Source: Arthrobacter sp. ISL-48 (GTDB lineage Bacteria > Actinomycetota > Actinomycetes > Actinomycetales > Micrococcaceae). From it: a DNA stretch of 64,000 nt. Both the position numbers and the translations under genes were made by a program. This document shows positions 44,562-53,490 of the stretch, one piece after another. The first letter of the stretch is position 1; every line of letters starts with the position of its first letter. Under the pieces are notes generated by a model. That model saw nothing but the letters and a program-made list of their open reading frames with translations, had not been told where the DNA came from and searched no databases. The DNA lies in contig NZ_JAGGPL010000014.1 in NCBI RefSeq assembly GCF_018613805.1, positions 1 to 64,000 of the forward strand, read 5' to 3'.

Positions 44562-45650
44562 ATGAAAAACCTGCTCCTACCCCGAACAAGCATCTCCGCT
44601 GCGGCCACGGCAGCTGCCGTGGCTGCAGCGGTGACGGTCTCCCTGGTGGTGTCCGGGTGTGGGGGTCCAGCGACGGCAGAGGCAGGCGGCGGAAGTGCAG
44701 CCGGCGGACGGGAAGTGAAAACCGTCCGCTACCAGGGCTCACCCAACAATGTCTCGTTGCTGGAACTCGCAGAGGACCTCGGTTACCTCGGCGACGTCAA
44801 GCTTGAGTGGGTCAGCAACACCACAAGCGGCCCGCAGAGCATCCAGTCCGTCGCCACCAACCAGACAGACGTCGGGGGAGCCTTCACCGGAGCCGTGATC
44901 AAGCTGATCGAGGCGGGCGCGCCGGTTCAGGCCGTCATCAACTATTACGGCGAGGACGCCCAAACCTTCACCGGCTACTACGTGGAGGAGGGCAGCGCCA
45001 TCCGGACTGCCAGGGACCTGATCGGCAAGAAGATAGCCGTCAACACCCTCGGCGCCCACCACGAAGCCGTCATTACCACACACCTGAAGAACAGCGGGCT
45101 GACTCCCGATGAGATCAAGCAGGTGCAGCTGGTGGTGGTCCCGCCGAACGAAACCGAAGTGGCCCTCCGCAAGAAGCAGGTCGACGCCGGGACCCTGGGC
45201 GGTGTCCTGCAGGCCAGGGCGCTCGCCGAGGGTGGCGTGCGGGCCTTGTTTACGGACATCGGAGTCCTCGGCGGTCCTTTTGACGCCGGACAGTACGTCC
45301 TCCGTAAGGACTTCCTGGCGCAGAACCCGGAAACCAGCCGGACGGTAGTGACTGGAGTGGCCAAGGCCATCGAATGGGAGCGCACCACCGGACGAGAGGG
45401 GGTTATTGCCAAGTTCGAGGAGATCCTTGCCAAACGGGGCCGCAATGAAAGTCCTGAAGCCCTCAAGTACTGGAAGAGCGTCGGCGTGGCGTCAACGGGC
45501 GGGCAGATCCAGGACAACGACTTCACCCGCTGGGCCGACTACCTGAAGTCAGCCGGCATCGTCACGGGTGAGCTCGACACAAACAAGCTCTACACCAACG
45601 AGTTCAACAGCCTGGCCGCCACGGCGTCGGCCTCAACCTCGAAAGGATAG
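44562..45650 (+). CDS. Sulfonate/taurine-type ABC substrate-binding lipoprotein
   Basis: The 362-residue lipoprotein (lipobox VSGC near residue 30) belongs to the SsuA/TauA/NMT1-like binding family: KTVRYQGSPNNVSLLELAEDLGYL, then SIQSVATNQTDVGGAF and LIGKKIAVN. It binds an aliphatic sulfonate or similar anion outside the membrane. The start ATG 44562 gives a proper signal peptide; the longer open frame does not. It is first of five tightly packed genes. Confidence 0.85.
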   Translation: MKNLLLPRTSISAAATAAAVAAAVTVSLVVSGCGGPATAEAGGGSAAGGREVKTVRYQGSPNNVSLLELAEDLGYLGDVKLEWVSNTTSGPQSIQSVATNQTDVGGAFTGAVIKLIEAGAPVQAVINYYGEDAQTFTGYYVEEGSAIRTARDLIGKKIAVNTLGAHHEAVITTHLKNSGLTPDEIKQVQLVVVPPNETEVALRKKQVDAGTLGGVLQARALAEGGVRALFTDIGVLGGPFDAGQYVLRKDFLAQNPETSRTVVTGVAKAIEWERTTGREGVIAKFEEILAKRGRNESPEALKYWKSVGVASTGGQIQDNDFTRWADYLKSAGIVTGELDTNKLYTNEFNSLAATASASTSKG

Positions 45651-45652
45651 CC

Positions 45653-46534
45653 ATGACTCCCAAAATCAGTCTCAAAAACGTCACCAAGGAGTTCATCGTC
45701 CGGCAGGGCGGCAGAGGCGCGCGCCGGAACGGCGAACCTTCCGTCCTTACGGCGCTGGATAGTCTCAGCCTGGACGTTGCCGACGGCGAGTTCCTCACCC
45801 TCGTGGGCCCGAGCGGCTCCGGAAAGACCACACTCCTTGACCTACTTGCCGGGCTTTCCCGCCCCACGTCCGGGAAAGTCTTGGTGGACGGGAAGGAAGT
45901 GGCGGGACCCGGGGAGGACCGGGCGGTGGTGTTCCAGCAGTACGCCCTGTTCCCGTGGCGCACAGCGTCGGCCAATGTCTCCATCGGCCTTGAGAACAAA
46001 GGCCTGTCCCGGAAACAGCGCGCGGAGACTGCCAGCCGGTTCCTCGATCTGGTGGGCCTGGCCGGTTTTGAGGACCGCTACCCTCATGAACTGTCCGGCG
46101 GTATGAAGCAGCGCGTGGCAATCGCCAGAAGCCTCGCCTATGAGCCGGACGTCCTGCTGATGGATGAGCCGTTCGCCGCCCTGGACGCCCAGACCCGCGA
46201 GCAGCTTCAGGACGAACTCCTGCGGATCTGGAAAGCGACGGGAAAGACGATCGTGTTCATCACGCACGGGATCGACGAGGCTGTGTACCTCGGCCAGCGC
46301 GTGGCCGTGCTCAGCGCCAGGCCGGGCAGGCTCAAGGAAATCGTGGACGTCAATATCCCCGACCGCGACGGCGACGCTGACATTCGCTCGCATCCCGCCT
46401 TTGTGGAGCACCGGCACCAGGTCTGGTCCCTCCTGCACGACGAGGTCCGCCTGGCCCAGGACTCCGGCCACCGGAAGATCCTCCCGGACGGCACTGCCCC
46501 CGACGAACAGCCACGTGAAAGGAGCGCAGCCTGA
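45653..46534 (+). CDS. Sulfonate/taurine-type ABC ATPase
   Basis: The 293-residue ATPase shows Walker A GPSGSGKTT, VVFQQYALFPWRTASANV (the FPW of the Ssu/Tau/nitrate group), signature LSGGMKQR, Walker B LLMDEPFAALD and switch His ITHGIDEA. It starts 2 bp after the binding-protein gene and its stop overlaps the permease start by one base. Confidence 0.92.
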   Translation: MTPKISLKNVTKEFIVRQGGRGARRNGEPSVLTALDSLSLDVADGEFLTLVGPSGSGKTTLLDLLAGLSRPTSGKVLVDGKEVAGPGEDRAVVFQQYALFPWRTASANVSIGLENKGLSRKQRAETASRFLDLVGLAGFEDRYPHELSGGMKQRVAIARSLAYEPDVLLMDEPFAALDAQTREQLQDELLRIWKATGKTIVFITHGIDEAVYLGQRVAVLSARPGRLKEIVDVNIPDRDGDADIRSHPAFVEHRHQVWSLLHDEVRLAQDSGHRKILPDGTAPDEQPRERSAA

Positions 46535-47469
46535 TGGCTACCGTCCTTACCGAAACAGAAGTCCAGACCAAAGCAACTGCACTGAAACCCGACACTGCAC
46601 CCCCGTTAAGGAGTGCCGCCGTCGGAGGTTCCGCTCCAAAGACTCCCAGCCAAGGGGGCCGGCAAAAGGTGGCGGAAGTGCTTGCTGCCCTGGCCGGCCG
46701 CGGAGGCCGTGCCGGGTGGAATTCGCTGGCCATCCTGCTGTTCCTGGCACTCTGGGAAGTGGGGCCGCTGTATCTGGCAGGTTCGTCCACCCGCGTGTTC
46801 CTGCCACCGCTGCACGAGGTGCTGGCGGCTGGCGTGAAGCTGGTGCAATCAGGCCAGCTGCAGAACCACCTGCAGGCGAGTCTCTCGCGCTCAGTGTCCG
46901 GCTTCAGTATCGCGGTGGTGTCGGCAGTGGTGCTGGGGCTCCTTATCGCCTGGTACAGCTGGCTGAACTCCCTCCTGAACCCGTTGCTGGAACTCTTCCG
47001 CAACACGGCCACCCTGGCCCTGCTGCCAGTTTTCACCCTGTTGCTGGGTATTGGCGAGGAATCCAAAATCACCATCGTCGCCTACGCCGCGTTCTTTCCG
47101 GTCCTGCTGAACACCATCGCGGGCGTCCGGACCGTGGATCCGCTGCTCATCCGGGCCGCCAAGTCCCTGGGGCTGAACAGCTTCCGGCTCTTCCAGAAAG
47201 TGATCCTGCCGTCCGCGGTCCCCACCATTTTCACCGGCATCAGGATGGCCGGCACGTCGTCCATCCTGGTGCTGATCGCGGCGGAGATGGTCGGGGCGAA
47301 GGCCGGACTGGGCTATCTGATCGTCAATTCACAGATGAGCTTCCTCATCCCGGACATGTACGCCGGCATCCTGACCGTCTCCTTGCTGGGGCTGCTGGTG
47401 AACCTGCTGCTCGTGTCACTGGAACGGCATTTCTCCCGCTGGCGCACCGCCGTCGGCTCAACTTCTTAA
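46534..47469 (+). CDS. Sulfonate/taurine-type ABC permease
   Basis: The 311-residue protein has a long polar N-terminus (about 60 residues) and then six TMs of the SsuC/TauC family, with the EAA-type loop RAAKSLGLNSFRLFQKVILP. AAAGGAG-type sequence precedes it. It forms the channel of the importer. Confidence 0.9.
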   Translation: MATVLTETEVQTKATALKPDTAPPLRSAAVGGSAPKTPSQGGRQKVAEVLAALAGRGGRAGWNSLAILLFLALWEVGPLYLAGSSTRVFLPPLHEVLAAGVKLVQSGQLQNHLQASLSRSVSGFSIAVVSAVVLGLLIAWYSWLNSLLNPLLELFRNTATLALLPVFTLLLGIGEESKITIVAYAAFFPVLLNTIAGVRTVDPLLIRAAKSLGLNSFRLFQKVILPSAVPTIFTGIRMAGTSSILVLIAAEMVGAKAGLGYLIVNSQMSFLIPDMYAGILTVSLLGLLVNLLLVSLERHFSRWRTAVGSTS

Positions 47470-47502
47470 AGTGTCCCCCTCTGAACTGCAAAGGAAACAA
47501 CC

Positions 47503-48453
47503 ATGACCGTCATCACTGAAACCAAGCTCCAGTTCACCAAGCTGGGATCCCGTATCGGCGCCGAAATCCGGGGGCTGGACCTCAGCGCGGACCTCAGCGA
47601 CGCCACTATCGCGCAGATCCGGGAAGCCCTGAACGTCCACAAGGCCCTCGTCTTCCGGGAAGCAAACGTGCTCGACGACGACGCCCAGGTACGCTTCGCC
47701 AGCCGCTTCGGCCCGCTCACCAACGCCCACCCCACGGTGGCGTCGGTGGACGGCAAACCAGCCGTTCTCCCGGTAGACAGTGAAAACGGCAGCGCCAACA
47801 ACTGGCACACCGACGTCACGTTTGTGGTGAACCCGCCCCAGGCCTCCACTCTCCGCAGCATCACGCTGCCCGCATATGGCGGCGAAACCCTGATCGCTAC
47901 TTCGGCCGGTGCCTATCAGGACCTGCCGGAGGAACTGCGCAACTTTGCGGACACCTTGTGGGCCATCCACACCAATGACTACGACTATTCAGTACCCAAG
48001 AACCTGGAACACGCCAACGCAGAGGAACGCCGCAAGGAGTTCACCCGCATCTACTTCGAAACGGCCCACCCTGTGGTGCGGGTGCATCCGCTTACCGGGG
48101 AAAAGGGATTGTTTATCGGCGGCTTCGCCCAGAGGTTGAGGATCGTCGGCCTGTCCAACACCGAGTCCAAGGATATTCTCCGGCTGCTCCAGGCCTACAT
48201 CACCCGTCCGGAGAACGTACTCCGGGTGAACTGGGAACCGAACCAGCTGGTCCTGTTCGACAACCGCATCACCCAGCACTACGCGCCGGATAACTACGAC
48301 GGCCAGGCCCGCCAGCTCAACCGGGTGACCGTGGCCGGCGACATCCCGCGCGGGGTGGACGGGCGCAGCAGCACGTCCGTCAAGGGTGATTCGTCCGCCT
48401 ACTCTGAGACGGTTGTCCTTGACGAAGCCGCGTTCTCGGGGGTTCAGCGATGA
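47503..48453 (+). CDS. TauD/TfdA-family Fe(II)/2-oxoglutarate dioxygenase
   Basis: The 316-residue enzyme keeps the iron triad: HxD in NNWHTDV and the distal His in RITQHYAPD, with the 2-oxoglutarate Arg region DGQARQLNRV. TauD enzymes oxidise the carbon next to a sulfonate, releasing sulfite. Its position after a sulfonate importer supports an alkylsulfonate or taurine substrate; a sulfate-ester (AtsK-like) substrate is possible. AAAGGAAAC precedes the ATG, and its stop overlaps the next gene. Confidence 0.88.
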   Translation: MTVITETKLQFTKLGSRIGAEIRGLDLSADLSDATIAQIREALNVHKALVFREANVLDDDAQVRFASRFGPLTNAHPTVASVDGKPAVLPVDSENGSANNWHTDVTFVVNPPQASTLRSITLPAYGGETLIATSAGAYQDLPEELRNFADTLWAIHTNDYDYSVPKNLEHANAEERRKEFTRIYFETAHPVVRVHPLTGEKGLFIGGFAQRLRIVGLSNTESKDILRLLQAYITRPENVLRVNWEPNQLVLFDNRITQHYAPDNYDGQARQLNRVTVAGDIPRGVDGRSSTSVKGDSSAYSETVVLDEAAFSGVQR

Positions 48454-49790
48454 CCGAGCCCAGGCAGCTTCACCTCAACGCATTCCTGATGAGCACGGGC
48501 CACCACGAGGCATCGTGGCGGTTGCCGGAGAGCAACAGCTACGCGGGGACGGACGTGGCGCATTTCCAGCGGCTGGCGCAGACAGCAGAGCGCGGCAAGC
48601 TGGATTCCATCTTCTTCGCGGATTCGCCGGTCCTGCATGGAAATGTGGCGCAGCGGCCGTATGGGGGCCTGGAACCGACGGTGCTGCTTGCCGCGATAGC
48701 GGCCGTCACGGAGCGTATTGGGCTCATTGCCACAGCTTCCACCACGTACAACGAACCGTACAACCTGGCTCGACGGTTCGCTTCCGTGGACCAGATCAGC
48801 GGAGGCAGGGCGGGTTGGAACGTGGTGACCACTGCCGGGGATGCGGCGGCGAAGAACTTTTCCCTGGCCGGTCAGCCCGCGCACTCTGAACGGTACGAGC
48901 GTGCCGCGGAATTCCTGGATGTCGCTAAGAAACTCTGGAACAGCTGGGAGGACGACGCGATCGTGGCGGACAAGGCGTCCGGTGTCTGGGCGGACAGTTC
49001 CCGCGTGCACCAGGCCAACCATGCGGGCCGGCACTTCCAGGTGGAGGGTGCGTTGGATGTCCCGAGGTCCGCGCAGGGGCACCCCGTAATTGTGCAGGCA
49101 GGCTCGTCGGAAAACGGCAAGGAGTTCGCCGCCCGGTATGCGGAGGCCGTCTTCACCGCGCACCAGACTTTGGCCGATGCCCAGGCTTTCTACTCAGACC
49201 TGAAGCAGCGGACAGCCGCAGCCGGGCGGGACCCGGAATCAATCAAGATCCTGCCCGGCATTGTTCCGGTCATCGCCTCAACGGAGGTGGAGGCGCTCCG
49301 CCTCGAGCGGGAGCTCGACGAGCTCATCCTGCCTGAGCACGCACGCAACCAGCTGGCCGGGGTACTGCGGGTTTCAGCGGACTCCCTGAAGCTGGACGCC
49401 CAGTTGCCGGCTGACCTCCCGTCGGAGGATGACATCGAAGGCGCCAAGAGCAGATACACGCTGATCGTGAATCTCGCACGGCGGGAACGACTCACCGTGC
49501 GGCAACTGATCGGACGGCTTGGTGGGGGTCGCGGTCACCGGACGTTCTCCGGGACGCCGGAACAAGTGGCGGACGCTATCCAGGACTGGTTCGAGGCTGG
49601 AGCAGCGGATGGTTTCAACATCATGCCGCCCGTGCTGCCCTCGGGGCTGGATATCTTCGTGGACCAGGTAGTCCCTATCTTGCAGGGCCGCGGTCTCTTC
49701 CGGCGGGAGTATTCAGGGCGGACCCTCCGGGAGCATTTTGGACTGGCCAAACCGGCCAACTCGTCCAGCAGGCTGCCGCTCCTGGTCTAG
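48450..49790 (+). CDS. FMN-dependent monooxygenase (NtaA/SnaA/DszA type)
   Basis: The 446-residue protein is a bacterial-luciferase-like flavin monooxygenase. It carries the family pattern AFLMSTGHHEASWRLP, the flavin region TASTTYNEPYNLARRFAS and GRAGWNVVTT. Relatives desulfurise or cleave C-S and C-N bonds with reduced FMN supplied by a partner. It overlaps tauD-like by ATGA. No flavin reductase is encoded in the operon. A terminator follows. Confidence 0.87.
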   Translation: MTEPRQLHLNAFLMSTGHHEASWRLPESNSYAGTDVAHFQRLAQTAERGKLDSIFFADSPVLHGNVAQRPYGGLEPTVLLAAIAAVTERIGLIATASTTYNEPYNLARRFASVDQISGGRAGWNVVTTAGDAAAKNFSLAGQPAHSERYERAAEFLDVAKKLWNSWEDDAIVADKASGVWADSSRVHQANHAGRHFQVEGALDVPRSAQGHPVIVQAGSSENGKEFAARYAEAVFTAHQTLADAQAFYSDLKQRTAAAGRDPESIKILPGIVPVIASTEVEALRLERELDELILPEHARNQLAGVLRVSADSLKLDAQLPADLPSEDDIEGAKSRYTLIVNLARRERLTVRQLIGRLGGGRGHRTFSGTPEQVADAIQDWFEAGAADGFNIMPPVLPSGLDIFVDQVVPILQGRGLFRREYSGRTLREHFGLAKPANSSSRLPLLV

Positions 49791-49810
49791 GGCAAGTTGA
49801 ACGAAAAGAA

Positions 49811-49854
49811 AGGATGCCCTCCCCGCTCCAGTTCACGGGCGGGGAGGGCATCCT
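49811..49854 (+). terminator. Terminator of the sulfonate operon
   Basis: AGGATGCCCTCCCCGC and GCGGGGAGGGCATCCT form a perfect 16-bp stem with a 12-nt loop, followed by CTTTC. Confidence 0.8.
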
Positions 49855-49868
49855 CTTTCAGGGCCGGG

Positions 49869-50666
49869 CTACTGTGATTCTGCGGCGTCGGGCCCGTTGT
49901 CTGCAACGATCTTGAACATTGCGCCTGTGGGGTCCGCCAGCGTAGCCAGGCGTCCGAAGGACGAGTCGTCTGGCCCGTCGATGACGGCTGCTCCCAGGGC
50001 TACGGCTTTTTCGATCGACGCATCGGCATCCTCTACCGAAAAGTAGATCTGCCAGTTCGACGGAACCTCGGCGGGAAGATAGCCCGAGGCGTCCATGATG
50101 CCGGCCTTGGCGGAGTCGCCAGAGCCCAGGGTGGTGTACCGGAACTCGGGGGAGTCGCTCATGACGTCCGTGTCCCAGCCGAAGACGTTCTGGTAGAACG
50201 TCACAGCGGCGTCGTAGTCCTTGGTGTGCAGTTCGTGCCAGGCTGCCGCGCCCGGTTCCGCGACCAGCTCGTAGCCCCGCATCTCACGCGGCTGCCAGAT
50301 GCCGATCGCCGCGCCGGTAACGTCCCCGAAGACGGCCATATGGCCCTGTTCCGGCACGTCCATGGGTTCCAAATAGACCTGGCCGCCATGGGAGGTGACG
50401 GCGGTCGCTGTTGCAGCGGCGTCGTCCGAGCGGAGGTAAGTGGACCAGACGTCCGGCATACCCGCCTGGTCTTCGTCCTTCTGCATGATGCCGGCAACGG
50501 TCTTGCCGTTCTTGCGGGCCGTGATGTAACCGCCATACTTTTCCTGGTCACCGGCTTCAAATTCCCAGCCGAACAGCTCTCCGTAGAAGTGCAGGGCTTT
50601 CTCAGTGTCCGATGTCATGAGGTCGATCCAGCAGGGTGCGCCGGGTGTGATGTCGGGTGAAGGCAT
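49869..50666 (-). CDS. Two-domain VOC family protein
   Basis: The 265-residue protein is a tandem duplication of a vicinal-oxygen-chelate domain: repeat 1 begins APCWIDLMTSDTEKALHFYG, repeat 2 begins AAWHELHTKDYDAAVTFYQ. Such proteins are common in actinobacteria (hydroxylase-like, antibiotic-resistance-like); the substrate is unknown. It converges on the sulfonate operon terminator. Confidence 0.85.
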   Translation of the reverse strand: MPSPDITPGAPCWIDLMTSDTEKALHFYGELFGWEFEAGDQEKYGGYITARKNGKTVAGIMQKDEDQAGMPDVWSTYLRSDDAAATATAVTSHGGQVYLEPMDVPEQGHMAVFGDVTGAAIGIWQPREMRGYELVAEPGAAAWHELHTKDYDAAVTFYQNVFGWDTDVMSDSPEFRYTTLGSGDSAKAGIMDASGYLPAEVPSNWQIYFSVEDADASIEKAVALGAAVIDGPDDSSFGRLATLADPTGAMFKIVADNGPDAAESQ

Positions 50667-50800
50667 AGTGGGCTCCTGGTTCTCTGGGCGGAAGGCTGTC
50701 CGCCCGCATTTGAGTGGGTAGTGGAGACAGGAACGACCCTATGCCCAGGCACTGACAGTTTCAACGGAACAGCAGGTAAAGAGATGGAATTAAAACGAGA

Positions 50801-50837
50801 AACCCCGGCGCACCAGCCATGCTGGTGAACCGGGGTT
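50801..50837 (-). terminator. Terminator after tRNA-Ser (TGA)
   Basis: AACCCCGG/CCGGGGTT with an inner CACCAG/CTGGTG stem forms a long hairpin 8 bp beyond the tRNA, followed by a T-rich stretch on the minus strand. Confidence 0.75.
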
Positions 50838-50844
50838 CCATTCG

Positions 50845-50932
50845 CGGAAGGTAAGAGATTCGAACTCTTGGTACGGGGTTACCGCACACTAGTTTTCAAG
50901 ACTAGCTCCTTCGGCCGCTCGGACAACCTTCC
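50845..50932 (-). tRNA. tRNA-Ser (TGA)
   Basis: An 88-nt class II tRNA: acceptor GGAAGGT/ACCTTCC, anticodon stem CTAGT/ACTAG with loop CTTGAAA (anticodon TGA), a long variable arm (GTGCGGTAACCCCGTAC) and T-arm GAGTTCGAATCTC. CCA is not encoded. Confidence 0.95.
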
Positions 50933-51040
50933 CTAACCAGTAGTGTTTCATAGGCAGTTGGCTGCAACAAAACAGAGTCTGGCGCGCTTCCGGTGCACAC
51001 TGGTTCTGGGGCACGAATCAGCTAGAAACGGGAGTTCTCC

Positions 51041-52024
51041 ATGAAAGCCGTCTACATTTCAGAACCCGGCGGTCCGGAAGTGCTGCAGGTCCGCGAGGTG
51101 GACCCTCCGGTTCCCGGACAAGCCGAGGTGCTGATCGCCGTCGTGGCAGCCGGCCTTAACCGTGCAGACGTCCAGCAGCGCAGGGGATTTTATCCGGCGC
51201 CTCCGGGTGCCTCTGAAGTTCCTGGGCTTGAGGTTTCGGGGCGGATCGTGGGCTTCGGCCCCGGTGTTACCAAGCCGTTCTCTGTGGGCGACAAAGTGGT
51301 TGCGCTGCTCGCCGGCGGCGGTTATGCGCAGCAGGTCGCCGTTCCGGCGGAACAGGTCCTGAGGATTCCCGACGGCGTCGATCTGGTGACTGCCGCTTCC
51401 TTGCCCGAGGTTGCGGCCACTGTTTACTCGAACCTCATCATGACGGCGCAGCTGCAGGAGGGGGAGACCGTGCTGATCCACGGGGCCACTGGAGGCATCG
51501 GCACCATGGCGATCCAGATGGCCAAGGCCTTTGGAGCCAAGGTGGCAGCCACGGCAGGAACAGGGGAGAAGGTCGGCACCGCGAAGGCCTTCCTCGGTGC
51601 GGATATCGCGATCAACTATGTCGAGGAAGACTTTCCGGAAAGCCTGAAGCGGCAGAACGGGGGCAAGGGCGCAGATGTGATCCTGGACGTGGTGGGCGCA
51701 AAGTACCTGCAGCAGAACGTTGACGCGCTGGCCGATTACGGACGGCTGATCGTCATCGGCTTGCAGGGAGGCGCCAAAGGCGAACTGGACCTGGGCCAGC
51801 TGCTGAAGAAGCGTGCGGCGGTGGTGGCTACCGCTCTGCGGCCCCGGCCCGTGGCGGAAAAGGGCGCCATCCTGGACGCGGTGCGGCAAGCGGTGTGGCC
51901 GCTCATCACGAGCGGGCAGATCCGCCCGCTGGTCGCCAAAACCTTCCCCTTGGACCAGGTCCAGGCGGCACACCAGTTCTTCGACAATGGGGATCACGTG
52001 GGAAAGATCCTGCTGGTCATGTAG
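51041..52024 (+). CDS. NAD(P)H:quinone oxidoreductase-like MDR enzyme
   Basis: The 327-residue protein is a zinc-free medium-chain reductase of the quinone oxidoreductase/PIG3 type: AAGLNRADVQQRRGFYP, the coenzyme loop HGATGGIGTMAIQMAKAFG and DVVGAKYL. It should reduce quinones or enones with NADPH. GGGAG lies 6 nt before the ATG. Monocistronic; a PadR promoter follows within 20 bp of its stop. Confidence 0.88.
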   Translation: MKAVYISEPGGPEVLQVREVDPPVPGQAEVLIAVVAAGLNRADVQQRRGFYPAPPGASEVPGLEVSGRIVGFGPGVTKPFSVGDKVVALLAGGGYAQQVAVPAEQVLRIPDGVDLVTAASLPEVAATVYSNLIMTAQLQEGETVLIHGATGGIGTMAIQMAKAFGAKVAATAGTGEKVGTAKAFLGADIAINYVEEDFPESLKRQNGGKGADVILDVVGAKYLQQNVDALADYGRLIVIGLQGGAKGELDLGQLLKKRAAVVATALRPRPVAEKGAILDAVRQAVWPLITSGQIRPLVAKTFPLDQVQAAHQFFDNGDHVGKILLVM

Positions 52025-52032
52025 CTGTGTGA

Positions 52033-52088
52033 ATACTCGGTATTGCTTCCTGGCGAGAACTCGGTTAGTCTCCGTCTATACGCGGTAT
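52033..52088 (+). promoter_or_regulatory. PadR-operon promoter with two ATAC-N3-GTAT operators
   Basis: TTGCTT (52043-52048) and TAGTCT (52066-52071) are 17 bp apart. ATACTCGGTAT (52033-52043) touches the -35 and ATACGCGGTAT (52078-52088) lies at the expected start site. The two identical-arm palindromes, 45 bp apart, fit a PadR dimer pair that represses its own operon. Confidence 0.65.
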
Positions 52089-52143
52089 GCACGAGTCTTG
52101 GGGGGTCGTGCATGCCGCGGAAACCGCCACCGCTAGGAGCATC

Positions 52144-52755
52144 ATGTCCATCCGTCACAGCCTCCTCGCCCTGCTGCAGGACCAGCCGCGTTATGGCTAC
52201 CAGCTCAGGGTTGAGTTCGAGAACCGCACCGGAGCCACCTGGCCGCTGAATATCGGTCAGGTCTACACCACGCTTGACCGGCTGGAGCGGGACGGCCTGG
52301 TCAGCAACGAGGGCGGTGACGGCGAGGGCCATGTTGTCTACAGCATCACCGCGGCAGGCAAAGCCGAGGTGCAGGGCTGGTTTGCCGCCCCCGTGGAGCG
52401 CGTCAACCCGCCGCGGAATGAGCTCGCCATCAAGCTGGCGCTCGCTGTGACCCTGCCGGGGGTGGACGTACAGGCCATCATCCAGGCCCAGCGCGTGGCT
52501 TCCATCCGGGCGCTTCAGGATTACACCAAGGCCCGCCGGGACACCGCCGCCAACCAGCGCTCGGCTGACACGGCCTGGCTGCTGGTGCTGGACTCACTGA
52601 TTTTCCAGACGGAAGCGGAGGTCCGCTGGCTGGACCTCTGCGAGGCACGGATGGTGCAGCAGGCGCAGTCAGCCGGCCAAGGAGCAACACGCAAACCGTC
52701 CACCGGGGTCACTGTGGAAGAGGCTGCCCCGCTCATCGCGGATAGCCGCCGGTGA
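52144..52755 (+). CDS. PadR-family regulator
   Basis: The 203-residue protein has the PadR winged helix (HSLLALLQDQPRYGYQLRVEF, then NIGQVYTTLDRLERDGLV) and a C-terminal helical dimerisation region. I start at MSIRHS (52144), where homology begins; an upstream in-frame ATG lies inside the second operator. It is coupled to the downstream ABC exporter by a GTGA overlap and probably represses it. Confidence 0.87.
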   Translation: MSIRHSLLALLQDQPRYGYQLRVEFENRTGATWPLNIGQVYTTLDRLERDGLVSNEGGDGEGHVVYSITAAGKAEVQGWFAAPVERVNPPRNELAIKLALAVTLPGVDVQAIIQAQRVASIRALQDYTKARRDTAANQRSADTAWLLVLDSLIFQTEAEVRWLDLCEARMVQQAQSAGQGATRKPSTGVTVEEAAPLIADSRR

Positions 52756-53489
52756 GCGTCCAAGGGCCGCAGCAGGTCCTGGAACTCGCCAAGGTCAGCA
52801 GGGCTTTCGGTGAAGGCGCGACGGCGGTCGCGGCCCTCCGCGACGTGGACCTCACCATCAGTGCCGGAGAGTTTGTCGCCGTCATGGGCCCGTCCGGCTC
52901 CGGTAAATCTTCCCTCCTGGCGCTGGCCGGAGGACTGGACCGACCGACGTCGGGCGCTGTCTTTGTGGAATCGACCCCCCTGGCAGGGCTGGGACTGAAC
53001 GAACTCGCCCGGCTCCGCCGCCGCGCCGTCGGCTACGTTTTCCAGGATTTCAACCTGGTCCCCACCCTCACGGCTGCCGAAAACGTGGCCTTGCCACTGG
53101 AACTGGACGGGACGGGCGCGAAGAAGGCGCACCGGCAGGCGCTGGATGCCCTGAGGCAAGTGGGGATCCCGGAACTGGCCGACCGCTATATGGACCAGAT
53201 GTCAGGCGGCCAGCAGCAGCGTGTGGCCATTGCCAGGGCGATAGTGGGGGAGCGCCGGCTGATCCTCGCCGATGAACCCACGGGTGCACTCGACTCCACC
53301 ACAGGCCAGGGTGTCATGGAGGTGCTGCGGTTGAGGGCGGATGCGGGTGCAGCGGTGATGCTGGTGACCCATGAGGCCAGGCACGCCGCCTGGGCGGACC
53401 GCGTGGTGTTCCTGAGGGACGGCCGCATCGTGGACCAGGCAGCCGCCATGCACGATCCGACGATGCTGCTGGCACAGGCCGGACTCTGA
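52752..53489 (+). CDS. MacB/LolD-type ABC ATPase
   Basis: The 245-residue ATPase has Walker [10 protein letters not shown], signature [14 protein letters not shown], Walker B LILADEPTGALDS and switch His in VTHEARHA, the LolD/MacB/BceA pattern. It drives the following FtsX-type permease, from which it is separated by one base. Confidence 0.92.
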   Translation: MSVQGPQQVLELAKVSRAFGEGATAVAALRDVDLTISAGEFVAVMGPSGSGKSSLLALAGGLDRPTSGAVFVESTPLAGLGLNELARLRRRAVGYVFQDFNLVPTLTAAENVALPLELDGTGAKKAHRQALDALRQVGIPELADRYMDQMSGGQQQRVAIARAIVGERRLILADEPTGALDSTTGQGVMEVLRLRADAGAAVMLVTHEARHAAWADRVVFLRDGRIVDQAAAMHDPTMLLAQAGL

Positions 53490-53490
53490 G

